From: JBCCEV01 sp039030125
Lineage (GTDB): Bacteria; Pseudomonadota; Gammaproteobacteria; Ga0077536
NCBI GenBank assembly: GCA_039030125.1
Contig: JBCCEV010000053.1
Span: 1 to 24,506, forward strand
Length of the DNA stretch: 24,506 bases
Reading direction: 5' to 3'
Shown here: positions 8,362-15,753 of the stretch, in pieces
Layout: the number at the start of each line of letters is the position of its first letter
How positions within the stretch are numbered: position 1 is the stretch's first letter
Program-made: the position numbers and the translations under genes
The notes under the pieces: generated by a model
Database searches by the model: none
Told to the model about the DNA's origin: nothing
What the model saw: only the letters and a program-made list of their open reading frames with translations

Positions 8362-8415
8362 AAGCCTTCGCGACTTTGCGCCGCCAAGGGCCCGTGTGGA
8401 TGACGGATAGATGCA

Positions 8416-10278
8416 ATGAGCTCTGATAGCGCCGCTAAGCATGTGGTGATTGTAGGCGCTGGACCCGCCGGCTTAACAGCCGCTTATCAGCTCAACAAAG
8501 CCGCCATCAGTTCAGTGATCCTTGAACAAGATACGGTTGTCGGCGGGATCTCGCGCACCGCCCGCTACAAAGGATTCCACTTTGACATCGGTGGCCATCG
8601 CTTCTTTACAAAAGTGGAAATTGTTCAAACGCTATGGAAAGAGATCCTTGGTGATGAATTCTTGCATCGTAATCGGTCCTCGCGCATTTATTACAAGCGC
8701 AAGTTTTTTCAGTACCCGATTCAGCCGCTGGACACGCTTAAGAATATTGGGCCGTGGGAATCATTACTGATCCTAGCGAGCTATCTGAAGGTTAAATTTT
8801 TTCCGTTGAAAGAGGACGGAACCTTCGAAAACTGGGTGTCTAATCGTTTTGGCCGGCACCTTTACGGCACGTTCTTCAAAACCTATACCGAGAAGGTTTG
8901 GGGGATGTCTTGTCGCGAAATCTCGGCCGATTGGGCCGCTCAACGCATCAAAGGTTTATCGGTGAAAACCGCGCTTAAAAATGCTTTGGTGACCGGCCGC
9001 GCGCAATATAAAGGGGAGGTCATAAAGACCCTCATTGATTCGTTCGACTATCCCCGTTTTGGCCCCGGGCAAATGTGGGAGAAAGTGGCCGAGATCGTGG
9101 GAGCAGGCCACAGCGAGGTGCGCTTCGAATGTGGCGCCAAGAGAATCTTGTGGGAGCCGGGGCGAGTTGTTGCTATTGAATATGAACAACACGGCGAGGA
9201 TAAGCGTGTCGAGGGTTCTGACTTCGTCAGCACGATGCCGGTACGCGATTTAGTAGCCGGTTTTTCGCCGCCACCTCCACAAGAGGTCGTCGCTGCGGCC
9301 CAAGCACTGCGCTACCGGGACTTTTTAACCGTCGCTCTGATCATCGACCAAGAGGAGATGTTTCCGGACAACTGGATCTATATCCACGAAGCGGCCGTGA
9401 AGGTCGGGCGGATCCAAAACTTCAAAAACTGGAGTCCGCACATGGTGCCGGATCCGAAATTAACCTGCGTTGGATTGGAGTATTTTTGCTTCGAGGGCGA
9501 TGAGCTTTGGACGATGAAAGATGCCGATTTGGTGAGCTTAGCAACACGTGAGCTTGCGCTGTTGGGATTGGTTGATGAGAAAGACGTGCAAGACGGCGCC
9601 GTCGTTCGCATGCCCAAGGCCTATCCGGTGTACGACGATCATTACATCAGTGCGCTTGAGACCATCCGCCTATTCCTCGATTCGCTACCAAATCTGCAAC
9701 TCGCCGGTCGCAACGGCCTTCACAAATACAATAACCAGGACCATTCGATGTTCACCGCAATCTTGGCGTCGGAGAATATCCAGGGCGCCAATCACGATAT
9801 CTGGTCGGTCAACTCGGATGACGAATATCACGAGGAAGTTAGGGCCAATGACAAATCTATCGCCGACGGCGCCAAGGTGTTGGAAGCAACGCAGCCGATC
9901 GTCCCGAACACCGTCGCCAGCAACGCAGCGGTCCTCAACCTCGCGCTCGATCGCTATCTCGCGCGCATGGATAAACTTGCTCTCGCTGCGGCGATGGCCA
10001 TCGTCGCGACAACCTTAACCCTGTTACTGTGCACGGCCGCGATGCTCTCAGATGACGCCCATGCTGGCGCTGTGGTGCGCGCCCTGGAAGATTTACTACC
10101 TGGATTCTCCCCAAGTTTCGGCGGGCTGCTCAGCGGCTCTTTAGCGACGGGCTTTTGGGCCTTTGCGATCGGCTGGACGATCGCCTACTTTCGTAATTTC
10201 TCCCTGGGCTTTTATGTCTGGTATGTAGAACGAAAGGCCGAACTCAGCGCATTGCGTAACATTTTCAATTACATTTAA
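8416..10278 (+). CDS. FAD-dependent oxidoreductase with C-terminal membrane module
   Basis: 620 residues. Residues 1 to about 490 form an FAD-binding oxidoreductase of the protoporphyrinogen oxidase/UDP-galactopyranose mutase-like group. The dinucleotide motif VGAGPAG includes Gly14, Gly16 and Gly19; GGIS and GGHRFF follow; near the end lies the FAD-contact segment GRNGLHKYNNQDHSM. Residues about 520-542 and 568-592 are membrane segments, followed by FSLGFYVWYVERK. The tail contains LLPGFSPSFGGLLSG, which resembles the small protein encoded next, so the enzyme is fused to a membrane module. Such enzymes are common in glycan loci, but the substrate is not established; I would not call it a UDP-galactopyranose mutase. 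An earlier ATG at 8411 stops after two codons, so 8416 is the start. Confidence 0.83.
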   Translation: MSSDSAAKHVVIVGAGPAGLTAAYQLNKAAISSVILEQDTVVGGISRTARYKGFHFDIGGHRFFTKVEIVQTLWKEILGDEFLHRNRSSRIYYKRKFFQYPIQPLDTLKNIGPWESLLILASYLKVKFFPLKEDGTFENWVSNRFGRHLYGTFFKTYTEKVWGMSCREISADWAAQRIKGLSVKTALKNALVTGRAQYKGEVIKTLIDSFDYPRFGPGQMWEKVAEIVGAGHSEVRFECGAKRILWEPGRVVAIEYEQHGEDKRVEGSDFVSTMPVRDLVAGFSPPPPQEVVAAAQALRYRDFLTVALIIDQEEMFPDNWIYIHEAAVKVGRIQNFKNWSPHMVPDPKLTCVGLEYFCFEGDELWTMKDADLVSLATRELALLGLVDEKDVQDGAVVRMPKAYPVYDDHYISALETIRLFLDSLPNLQLAGRNGLHKYNNQDHSMFTAILASENIQGANHDIWSVNSDDEYHEEVRANDKSIADGAKVLEATQPIVPNTVASNAAVLNLALDRYLARMDKLALAAAMAIVATTLTLLLCTAAMLSDDAHAGAVVRALEDLLPGFSPSFGGLLSGSLATGFWAFAIGWTIAYFRNFSLGFYVWYVERKAELSALRNIFNYI

Positions 10279-10310
10279 GAACGGCAGAGCATTAGGGGTA
10301 GGCGATCCGC

Positions 10311-10670
10311 GTGGCAGACGATCAACAAGAATTTGAATACGCACACCTAAGCAATCAGCTCATCGCCTTGAACGCGACAGCGCTGGGATTCGCCGCTGGC
10401 CTGGTGCTCGGACTATTTCTGTTCATTGGCACGCTATGGCGGTTGTTCTACCTCGGTGAAACCCCAAACCCCGGTCCTGGCGGCGGGCTTGGGATCGCGA
10501 TGTTTCTAAGCGCCGTGCTCCCTGGCTATTCGATTTCCGTAACCGGCGCCTTGGTTGGCGGTGTTTACGGCTTTGCGCTGGGTACCATCAGCGGCGCGGG
10601 CGTTGGCTCTCTGTACAACGTATTGACCGGACTTCGCCGCCGCGCGGCCGCCAATCAATCCCAGCAATGA
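10311..10670 (+). CDS. Small membrane protein resembling the oxidoreductase tail
   Basis: 119 residues. A short polar N-terminus precedes one long hydrophobic segment (about 22-47), a Gly/Pro-rich linker (TPNPGPGGG), and a second hydrophobic region with VLPGYSISVTGALVG followed by small-residue helices. The LPG-aromatic-S-x-S-x-x-G-x-L-x-G pattern matches the tail of the preceding oxidoreductase. From memory, similar small proteins are labelled 'bacteriophage holin' in databases; nothing here suggests phage lysis, and membrane anchoring or helix pairing with the oxidoreductase seems likelier. The start is GTG, with AGGGG about 12 bases upstream. It lies 32 bp after the oxidoreductase and 7 bp before the next gene. 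Confidence 0.7.
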   Translation: MADDQQEFEYAHLSNQLIALNATALGFAAGLVLGLFLFIGTLWRLFYLGETPNPGPGGGLGIAMFLSAVLPGYSISVTGALVGGVYGFALGTISGAGVGSLYNVLTGLRRRAAANQSQQ

Positions 10671-10677
10671 CAGCGAG

Positions 10678-11685
10678 TTGATCGAGGACGCGGCAACGAC
10701 GAAAGATCTCCGCGGGATCATTGTCGGCGCCGGTCTTATGGGCCGCTGGCATGCGGCATCGTTGCGAGCGCTCGGTATCGGGGTCGCCGGTATCGTCGAT
10801 AACGATTCAACGGTAGCGGCGGTGCTAGCCGCGCAACACGGCAACCCACCCTGTTTTAGCGATCTTGATCGATGTTTATCGGAAATTGATGCCGCAGTCA
10901 TGCATATCTGCACACCGGCTGCTAGCCATCTTCCAATCGCTAAAACCGCGCTTGCTCACGACGCCCACCTGATCATTGAAAAACCGCTGGCTAGGGATGG
11001 CGCCGAAGCTGAGCTGATCTACGAACTCGCCGAGCGGAGCAACCGAATGGTTTGTCCCGTGCTCCAATTTGCTTATCAGACAGGCGTAAGCCATGTACAC
11101 GATAACCTTCACAAGCTCGGTATCATCAATCGGGTTGAAATCAATATCGCCTCCGCTGGTGGTCCAGGGCAAGGTGAACAGGCCCAGGAGGTATTACTTG
11201 AGATCGCGCCCCACGGTTTCTTCCTGATCCAGCGCCTGTTCCCCGGCAGCGATCTCGCATTTGAAGGCTGGCATTTGCGAAGCACCCGAGAGACCGAATG
11301 CAAAATTTCAGGGCTTCATGCAGATGCGGCCTTTGATTTTTCTATCAGCCTCACGAGCCGGCCAACCCGGTGCGAAATGACGGTCTACGGCAGTGCCGGC
11401 ACAGCCTTTTGTAATTTGTTTCATGGCTACTCACTAATCGAAACCGGTGCCACCGGCCGCGCCCAAAAAATATTACAACCCATCAAGCGCGCGAGCTCAG
11501 AGTTGGCAATCAGCGCCTTCAACCTCACCCGGCGCGCACTGCAGAAGGAGCCCGCCTATCCTGGGCTCCGCGCACTGATTGCCAGCTTCTACCGTGCGCT
11601 CGCTCAGGGTCGCCCGGGCCCAATTAGCAAGGACCAGTCTCTGGCGGTCGTGCGGGCCGGGGACTGGATGCGGACTGCGTTATGA
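10678..11685 (+). CDS. Gfo/Idh/MocA family oxidoreductase (copy 2)
   Basis: 335 residues. The dinucleotide motif is VGAGLMG (Gly17, Gly19, Gly22), and the family EKP triplet is at Glu101-Lys102-Pro103. A histidine at 179 (EIAPHGFFL) corresponds to the catalytic His. It is clearly diverged from the copy at 5510 yet occupies the same relative place, directly upstream of a GT2-like gene. It is probably a nucleotide-sugar dehydrogenase or reductase in the cytoplasm, substrate unknown. The start is a TTG; the ATG overlapping the previous stop is out of frame and ends after four codons. Family call strong, start less certain. Confidence 0.84.
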   Translation: MIEDAATTKDLRGIIVGAGLMGRWHAASLRALGIGVAGIVDNDSTVAAVLAAQHGNPPCFSDLDRCLSEIDAAVMHICTPAASHLPIAKTALAHDAHLIIEKPLARDGAEAELIYELAERSNRMVCPVLQFAYQTGVSHVHDNLHKLGIINRVEINIASAGGPGQGEQAQEVLLEIAPHGFFLIQRLFPGSDLAFEGWHLRSTRETECKISGLHADAAFDFSISLTSRPTRCEMTVYGSAGTAFCNLFHGYSLIETGATGRAQKILQPIKRASSELAISAFNLTRRALQKEPAYPGLRALIASFYRALAQGRPGPISKDQSLAVVRAGDWMRTAL

Positions 11686-11707
11686 CGGGCTTGTTCGCGC
11701 TAAAAAG

Positions 11708-12574
11708 ATGGCCGCGCGGGATCTAACCATCGGGATCGTCGAGCTCGTTGGCGGCGAGTGCTTGGAAAGGTGTTTGGCCGCCGTCAGCACCATGGAAGCC
11801 GACTGTGTGGTGACCCAAAGGGCGACCTCGCCGTTTACCACCGAGCTGCAATCGCGTTTCCCTAATGTTCAGTTCATGGTTCATAGTAAGAAGAGCGTTC
11901 CGGAGCGGCGCGGGGATATCGTCAAAGCTTCACAATCACCTTACGTCGCACTGATTGAGGACACCACGATCCCCGCCCCCGGTTGGGCCAGAGCCGCGGT
12001 TGAAAAACTGCAAAATCATGGCGCCGTTTCGGGTCCCGTCTCGATCGATCCAAAGCTCGGTGCACGCTTCATTGCATTAGCCTGCAGCGAGTTCCATCGC
12101 TTCGTTCCAAACGCTGCAAGAAACACAGAGTACCCCTGGTTCGCCGGAAATCATTTCGCCGCCCGCCGTAGCGACATGAGCGAATTAGTCTTGGCTGAGT
12201 CTCGCTTGATCGAAACCGATTTGATAGAGCGGCTTAGAGATGCCGGCGATACCATCTACTTCGGTGAGGAGTGTTCTGGTGAATACATCGCCGAGGATCA
12301 CAAAAATGCCGCCAGCGCTTCGCGTTTTCATCACGGGCGCTTATATGCTGGACGTCAAAAGCTACCCTTGCTGAGGAGATGGCGACTCGCTTTGCGTTGT
12401 CTGCTCTTGCCCTTGGTTTTGAGTTACCGAGCGAGCACGGCTGTTCCGACCCTATCACTGTCCAAAAAGCTCCGGGTCCTGATCTGGATATTTTGGTTCG
12501 AGACCGCGTGGAGCAGTGGGGAATGCAGCGGCTATCTATTCGGTGAAAGCAACGCGGCCTGCCATTGGAATTAA
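11708..12574 (+). CDS. GT2-like glycosyltransferase (family member 3)
   Basis: 288 residues from the ATG at 11708 (MAARDLTIGIVEL). The frame is open further upstream, but those residues overlap the previous gene and are not protein-like. Landmarks shared with its three relatives are IEDTTIPAPGWA, with Glu84-Asp85-Thr86 in the DxD position (acidic pair kept, histidine lost), FAGNHFAARR, SRFHHGRLYAGR, hydrophobic segments near the C-terminus (LLLPLVLSY and LIWIFWF) and the ending W-S-S-G-E-x-S-G-Y-L-F-G. It is probably an active or near-active membrane-associated transferase. It follows a Gfo/Idh/MocA gene, as member 1 does, and its TAA stop directly precedes the next gene's ATG. Confidence 0.76.
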   Translation: MAARDLTIGIVELVGGECLERCLAAVSTMEADCVVTQRATSPFTTELQSRFPNVQFMVHSKKSVPERRGDIVKASQSPYVALIEDTTIPAPGWARAAVEKLQNHGAVSGPVSIDPKLGARFIALACSEFHRFVPNAARNTEYPWFAGNHFAARRSDMSELVLAESRLIETDLIERLRDAGDTIYFGEECSGEYIAEDHKNAASASRFHHGRLYAGRQKLPLLRRWRLALRCLLLPLVLSYRASTAVPTLSLSKKLRVLIWIFWFETAWSSGECSGYLFGESNAACHWN

Positions 12575-13747
12575 ATGCACATCGGTATCGACGTTTCTTG
12601 TTGGGCTAACCGCCGCGGTTTTGGCCGTTTCACCCGCGAGCTGGTGGGTCACTTATTGGCTTATCAACCGGATCATCGCTATAGCCTGTTTACTGATCAA
12701 TCGCTGCAGACAACGTTCACGGCTGACGTGAGCGAAATCAATGTCGCGCCCGCGCACACTGTTAACGAAAAAGCCGTGGCTCACGACCGGCGACGAATTA
12801 GCGATATGTTGGCATTCTCGCGCTCAGTCGCGCGGGTAAAACCCGACGTTATGTATTTTCCCGCGGTGTATTCGTGGTTCCCCCTGTTTCCTGGCACTCG
12901 TTCGATCGTGACATTTCACGATGCGATTGCCGAGCGGTTTCCCGAGCTTATTTTTCCGACCCGGGCAAGCCGCTGGGCGTGGCGTGCGAAAGTTAATCTG
13001 GCGAAGTGGCAGGCTGATGAATACATCACGGTCTCCCACGCCGCGCAGGCTGAAATGACTGAGCATTTGAACATTGACCCGCAGCGTATCACCGTCATCA
13101 CGGAAGGCTTCAACACCACATTTAAGCCGCTCGATGGCATGAAGATCCCTGGGGATTTGATCCATCGCTACCCATTTTTAAACCGGCCCTACCTCATTTA
13201 TGTTGGCGGCATCGCACCCCACAAAAATCTCCTCGGTTTGCTCAATGGATTTTTGATCGCCAAGGACCGGGGTGCCGTCAGTGACCTAAAGCTGGTCTTT
13301 GTTGGCGATTGGGGCCGCGATGGCTTCCATGAAAATCGCTCGGAGCTGGACACCTTGATCGCGGCCAACCCCATGTTGAAAAGTGATGTCCATTTCGCCG
13401 GGGGGATCGACGATGAAGGCTTGCGGGTTCTTTACGGGCAAGCGCTAGCCGGAGTAATGCCCGCATTCAGTGAAGGCTTTGGTCTGCCTGCTGTGGAAGC
13501 GATGGCCTGCCGCACGCCGGTACTGGCAAGCAGAGCGGGATCACTGCCAGAGGTTGTGGGTCCCGGCGGGCTATTTTTTGATCCTTACGACCCCGCCGAT
13601 ATCGCCACGCAAATCGAGGTCATCCACAGCGATCAAAAACTGCGCGAGCATCTGGCGCAGGCAGCGCTTAAGCACGTCACACAATTTTCCTGGCGTCGCG
13701 GGGTTGAGCTTCTTTGGCCGCGCTTGGAGGCGCTCGGCGAAAGCTAA
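12575..13747 (+). CDS. GT4 family glycosyltransferase (mannosyltransferase-like)
   Basis: 390 residues with a GT-B fold. The start HIGIDVSCWANRRGFGRFTREL has the G-x-GR-x-T-R-E-L pattern common in WbpY/MtfB-like mannosyltransferases. The donor-site region is YVGGIAPHKNLLGLL, and the E-x7-E motif is Glu300 and Glu308 (FSEGFGLPAVEAMAC). LPEVVGPGGLFFDP is typical of GT4. The ATG directly follows the previous gene's TAA, and the stop shares one base with the next ATG (TAATG), so the three genes are coupled. It probably adds a hexose to the growing lipid-linked oligosaccharide; mannose is a guess from the N-terminal pattern. Confidence 0.88.
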   Translation: MHIGIDVSCWANRRGFGRFTRELVGHLLAYQPDHRYSLFTDQSLQTTFTADVSEINVAPAHTVNEKAVAHDRRRISDMLAFSRSVARVKPDVMYFPAVYSWFPLFPGTRSIVTFHDAIAERFPELIFPTRASRWAWRAKVNLAKWQADEYITVSHAAQAEMTEHLNIDPQRITVITEGFNTTFKPLDGMKIPGDLIHRYPFLNRPYLIYVGGIAPHKNLLGLLNGFLIAKDRGAVSDLKLVFVGDWGRDGFHENRSELDTLIAANPMLKSDVHFAGGIDDEGLRVLYGQALAGVMPAFSEGFGLPAVEAMACRTPVLASRAGSLPEVVGPGGLFFDPYDPADIATQIEVIHSDQKLREHLAQAALKHVTQFSWRRGVELLWPRLEALGES

Positions 13748-14967
13748 TGCGATTTTGCATGGTGACCACGTTCTATCCACCCTACCATTTTGGGGGTGAT
13801 GCCACGTACGTGCGAGCACTCGCGCGTGGCCTGGTGGCACGTGGTCACTCAGTTGATGTTGTGCATTGTATTGACGCTTTTAAGATCGGCGGCGGCACCC
13901 CTTCCACCCAACTCAACGATGAGGACGGCGTAAATGTTCACTCGCTGAAAAGCGCGATGGGTCTCCTTTCGCCGCTGTTAACGCAGCAATTGGGCCACCC
14001 AGCCCTCAAGCATCGCAAACTCAAGCGACTCCTTGAGAATGACTATGACGTCATTCACTATCACAACATCTCCTTGGTCGGCGGCCCCGGAGTGTTGAGC
14101 CTTGGTCAAGCGCCGGTGAAACTATATACCCTGCACGAGCATTGGCTGCTTTGCGCCATGCATACGTTTTGGAAATATCGGCGACAGGTATGCGATAAGC
14201 GCGAATGTATCCGTTGCTGCGTGCGCTCCGGTATTCCACCGCAACTGTGGCGCTATACTAACTTTATAAATCGCCAGCTCCAGCATGTTGACTGCCTGCT
14301 CGCGCCAAGTGACTACACCGCCGAACGGCACCGGCGCGGTGGTATCACGGCGCCAATAAAAACCTTACCGTTGTTCTCGAGTCTCGATCCCCCGCTTCGA
14401 CCGCGCGTGCCGCACGATGGGCCTGCGTACTTTGTGTTTGCCGGGCGCGTTACTGCCGAGAAGGGGATAGATGAGCTGCTCCAAATAATTGGCAAATATC
14501 CTCGCTTCCGCTTGCTTGTGATCGGCGAGGGTGACCTGCTCACCACGCTTGAGAGAGACTATAAATCCTATCCGCACATTGAATTCTTGGGGCCGCTTGC
14601 GCAGGAATCCCTGGTAGATTACTACCGCAATGCCCTTGCGCTAATCTATCCTTCGAGCGTGCCGGAGACTTTCGGACTCAGCGTTGTCGAGGCCTTCGCG
14701 TGCGCCACACCCGCCGTGGTGCGTCGCGCGGGCGCGACGCCCGAGATAATCGAGTCTTCCGAAGCTGGCTATGTTTATGACTCTGAACAGGAGCTGATTA
14801 GCGCGCTCGACAAACTTGTCAGTCAACGCGAGCTCCGCGAAAGGCTGGGGGAAAACGCCCGACAAGCGCATGAGGATCAGTATCGGGCGGAGCATCATTT
14901 CGATCGGTACCTTAAGAACATCGACGAGTTTATGAACCACGATGCGGGCGATAATTACCTTTCATAG
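13747..14967 (+). CDS. GT4 family glycosyltransferase with cysteine cluster
   Basis: 406 residues from the ATG at 13747 (MRFCMVTTFYPPYHFGG); an earlier GTG in frame adds eleven residues overlapping the previous gene and is unlikely. The N-terminal glycine loop is FGGDATYVRALARGL. A family-specific insertion follows TLHEHWLLC: Cys136, Cys149, Cys154, Cys157 and Cys158, then PPQLWRYTNF. The C-terminal half has FAGRVTAEKGIDELL, and E-x7-E at Glu307 and Glu315 (PETFGLSVVEAFAC). I recall the cysteine insertion from related bacterial GT4 proteins; it could bind zinc or form disulphides. The stop lies 26 bp inside the deacetylase gene. Confidence 0.87.
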   Translation: MRFCMVTTFYPPYHFGGDATYVRALARGLVARGHSVDVVHCIDAFKIGGGTPSTQLNDEDGVNVHSLKSAMGLLSPLLTQQLGHPALKHRKLKRLLENDYDVIHYHNISLVGGPGVLSLGQAPVKLYTLHEHWLLCAMHTFWKYRRQVCDKRECIRCCVRSGIPPQLWRYTNFINRQLQHVDCLLAPSDYTAERHRRGGITAPIKTLPLFSSLDPPLRPRVPHDGPAYFVFAGRVTAEKGIDELLQIIGKYPRFRLLVIGEGDLLTTLERDYKSYPHIEFLGPLAQESLVDYYRNALALIYPSSVPETFGLSVVEAFACATPAVVRRAGATPEIIESSEAGYVYDSEQELISALDKLVSQRELRERLGENARQAHEDQYRAEHHFDRYLKNIDEFMNHDAGDNYLS

Positions 14968-15667
14968 CATTGACGACAGCGGCTCGGTGATTTCCTTTCC
15001 GCCGGATCGATTTGCACACCTGCTCGACGGGTTAAGGCAATCTGCGCTGCCGGTAACCGATCTCGATACGCTCCTTAGCAGCACCGATCCGGGCCTCGCG
15101 ATCACCTTCGACGATGGCATGAAATCAGTGATCGATCACGCACTGCCGCTGTTGCACGGGCATGGAATGCCGGCACACCTGTTTCTAACGACAGGCGCGG
15201 TTGGCAAAAGCAATCGTTGGGCAACCCAGCCCGAAGGAACCCCAACACTTGAAATGATGTCGTGGGACGATCTTGCACGTTGTCAGGAAGGGGGGATCGC
15301 GATCGAGTCCCATACCGAAAATCATCCCGATCTGAGAGCATTGAGCGGAACGGCGCTGCGTGAGGAGTGTGAACGCGCCGATCAGGAAATCAGCACGCGC
15401 ACGGGGCGCCATCCCCAATACTTTGCCTACCCGTACGGCCTCTACAACACGAGCGTCATTACCAGCCTCCATGGACGCTATCGCGCGTCGATGACTACCC
15501 TATTGAACGAGCTACCGGCTAAACCTGACTTAGCGCGAGTTCCACGCATAGACGCTTACTATTTGCGCGATTTTTGCTATCGGGCGTCCCTGGATAGCTT
15601 GCAGACGAGAAGCTATCTACAGTTACGGCGTGCGCTGCGGGCCATCAAGCGCTTTGCAAACTTGTAA
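14942..15667 (+). CDS. NodB-type polysaccharide deacetylase
   Basis: 241 residues. The NodB motifs are all visible: TFDDG (Asp57 as the likely base, Asp58 as metal ligand), SHTENH (metal-binding His124 and His128), and AYPYG further on. The family removes N- or O-acetyl groups from sugars with a divalent metal. There is no signal peptide or membrane segment: residues 1-10 already form the first beta strand (RAIITFHSID). It therefore probably acts in the cytoplasm on a lipid-linked intermediate or an activated sugar, unlike secreted chitin or PNAG deacetylases. Its first 26 bases overlap the preceding GT4 gene. A 70-90 bp gap separates it from the radical SAM gene. Confidence 0.87.
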   Translation: MRAIITFHSIDDSGSVISFPPDRFAHLLDGLRQSALPVTDLDTLLSSTDPGLAITFDDGMKSVIDHALPLLHGHGMPAHLFLTTGAVGKSNRWATQPEGTPTLEMMSWDDLARCQEGGIAIESHTENHPDLRALSGTALREECERADQEISTRTGRHPQYFAYPYGLYNTSVITSLHGRYRASMTTLLNELPAKPDLARVPRIDAYYLRDFCYRASLDSLQTRSYLQLRRALRAIKRFANL

Positions 15668-15753
15668 AATTTCGTCAGCGACCCAAGCTTCATTACGGTT
15701 CTCGCGGGTACAAATCGGTTAGACTCGCGGGTTCGACCTTTTTGGATGAACTG

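Noticed and set aside
8362..8415. Rho-independent terminator between the GT2 and FAD oxidoreductase genes
   Set aside because: No stable GC stem followed by a T-run is present; the gap is short and the genes probably share one transcript.
9548..10018. 156-residue open frame inside the FAD oxidoreductase gene
   Set aside because: It is Arg/Ser/Thr-rich and out of frame with a well-supported enzyme, as expected of a chance frame in GC-rich DNA.
8416..10278. UDP-galactopyranose mutase assignment
   Set aside because: The FAD motifs are shared by a broad superfamily. The protein is much longer than Glf and has a membrane tail, so the specific call is not supported.
10311..10670. Phage holin and therefore a prophage remnant
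   Set aside because: No lysis, integrase, capsid or other phage gene is nearby, and the protein resembles the tail of the adjacent oxidoreductase.
11579..11707. Upstream extension of the GT2-like gene, 43 additional residues
   Set aside because: It overlaps the end of the preceding oxidoreductase gene, is Arg/Ser-rich and unlike the family. The ATG at 11708 begins directly at the first beta strand.
7637..12760. Shared 15-base string GCGCCCGCGCACACT near 7637 and 12746
   Set aside because: Both copies encode Ala-Pro-Ala-His-Thr within unrelated proteins. No flanking similarity exists, so it is probably chance in GC-rich sequence.
15668..15753. Internal sigma-70 promoter before the radical SAM gene
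   Set aside because: Only weak partial matches (TTACGG, TTAGACT) with no convincing spacing, so not reported as a feature.
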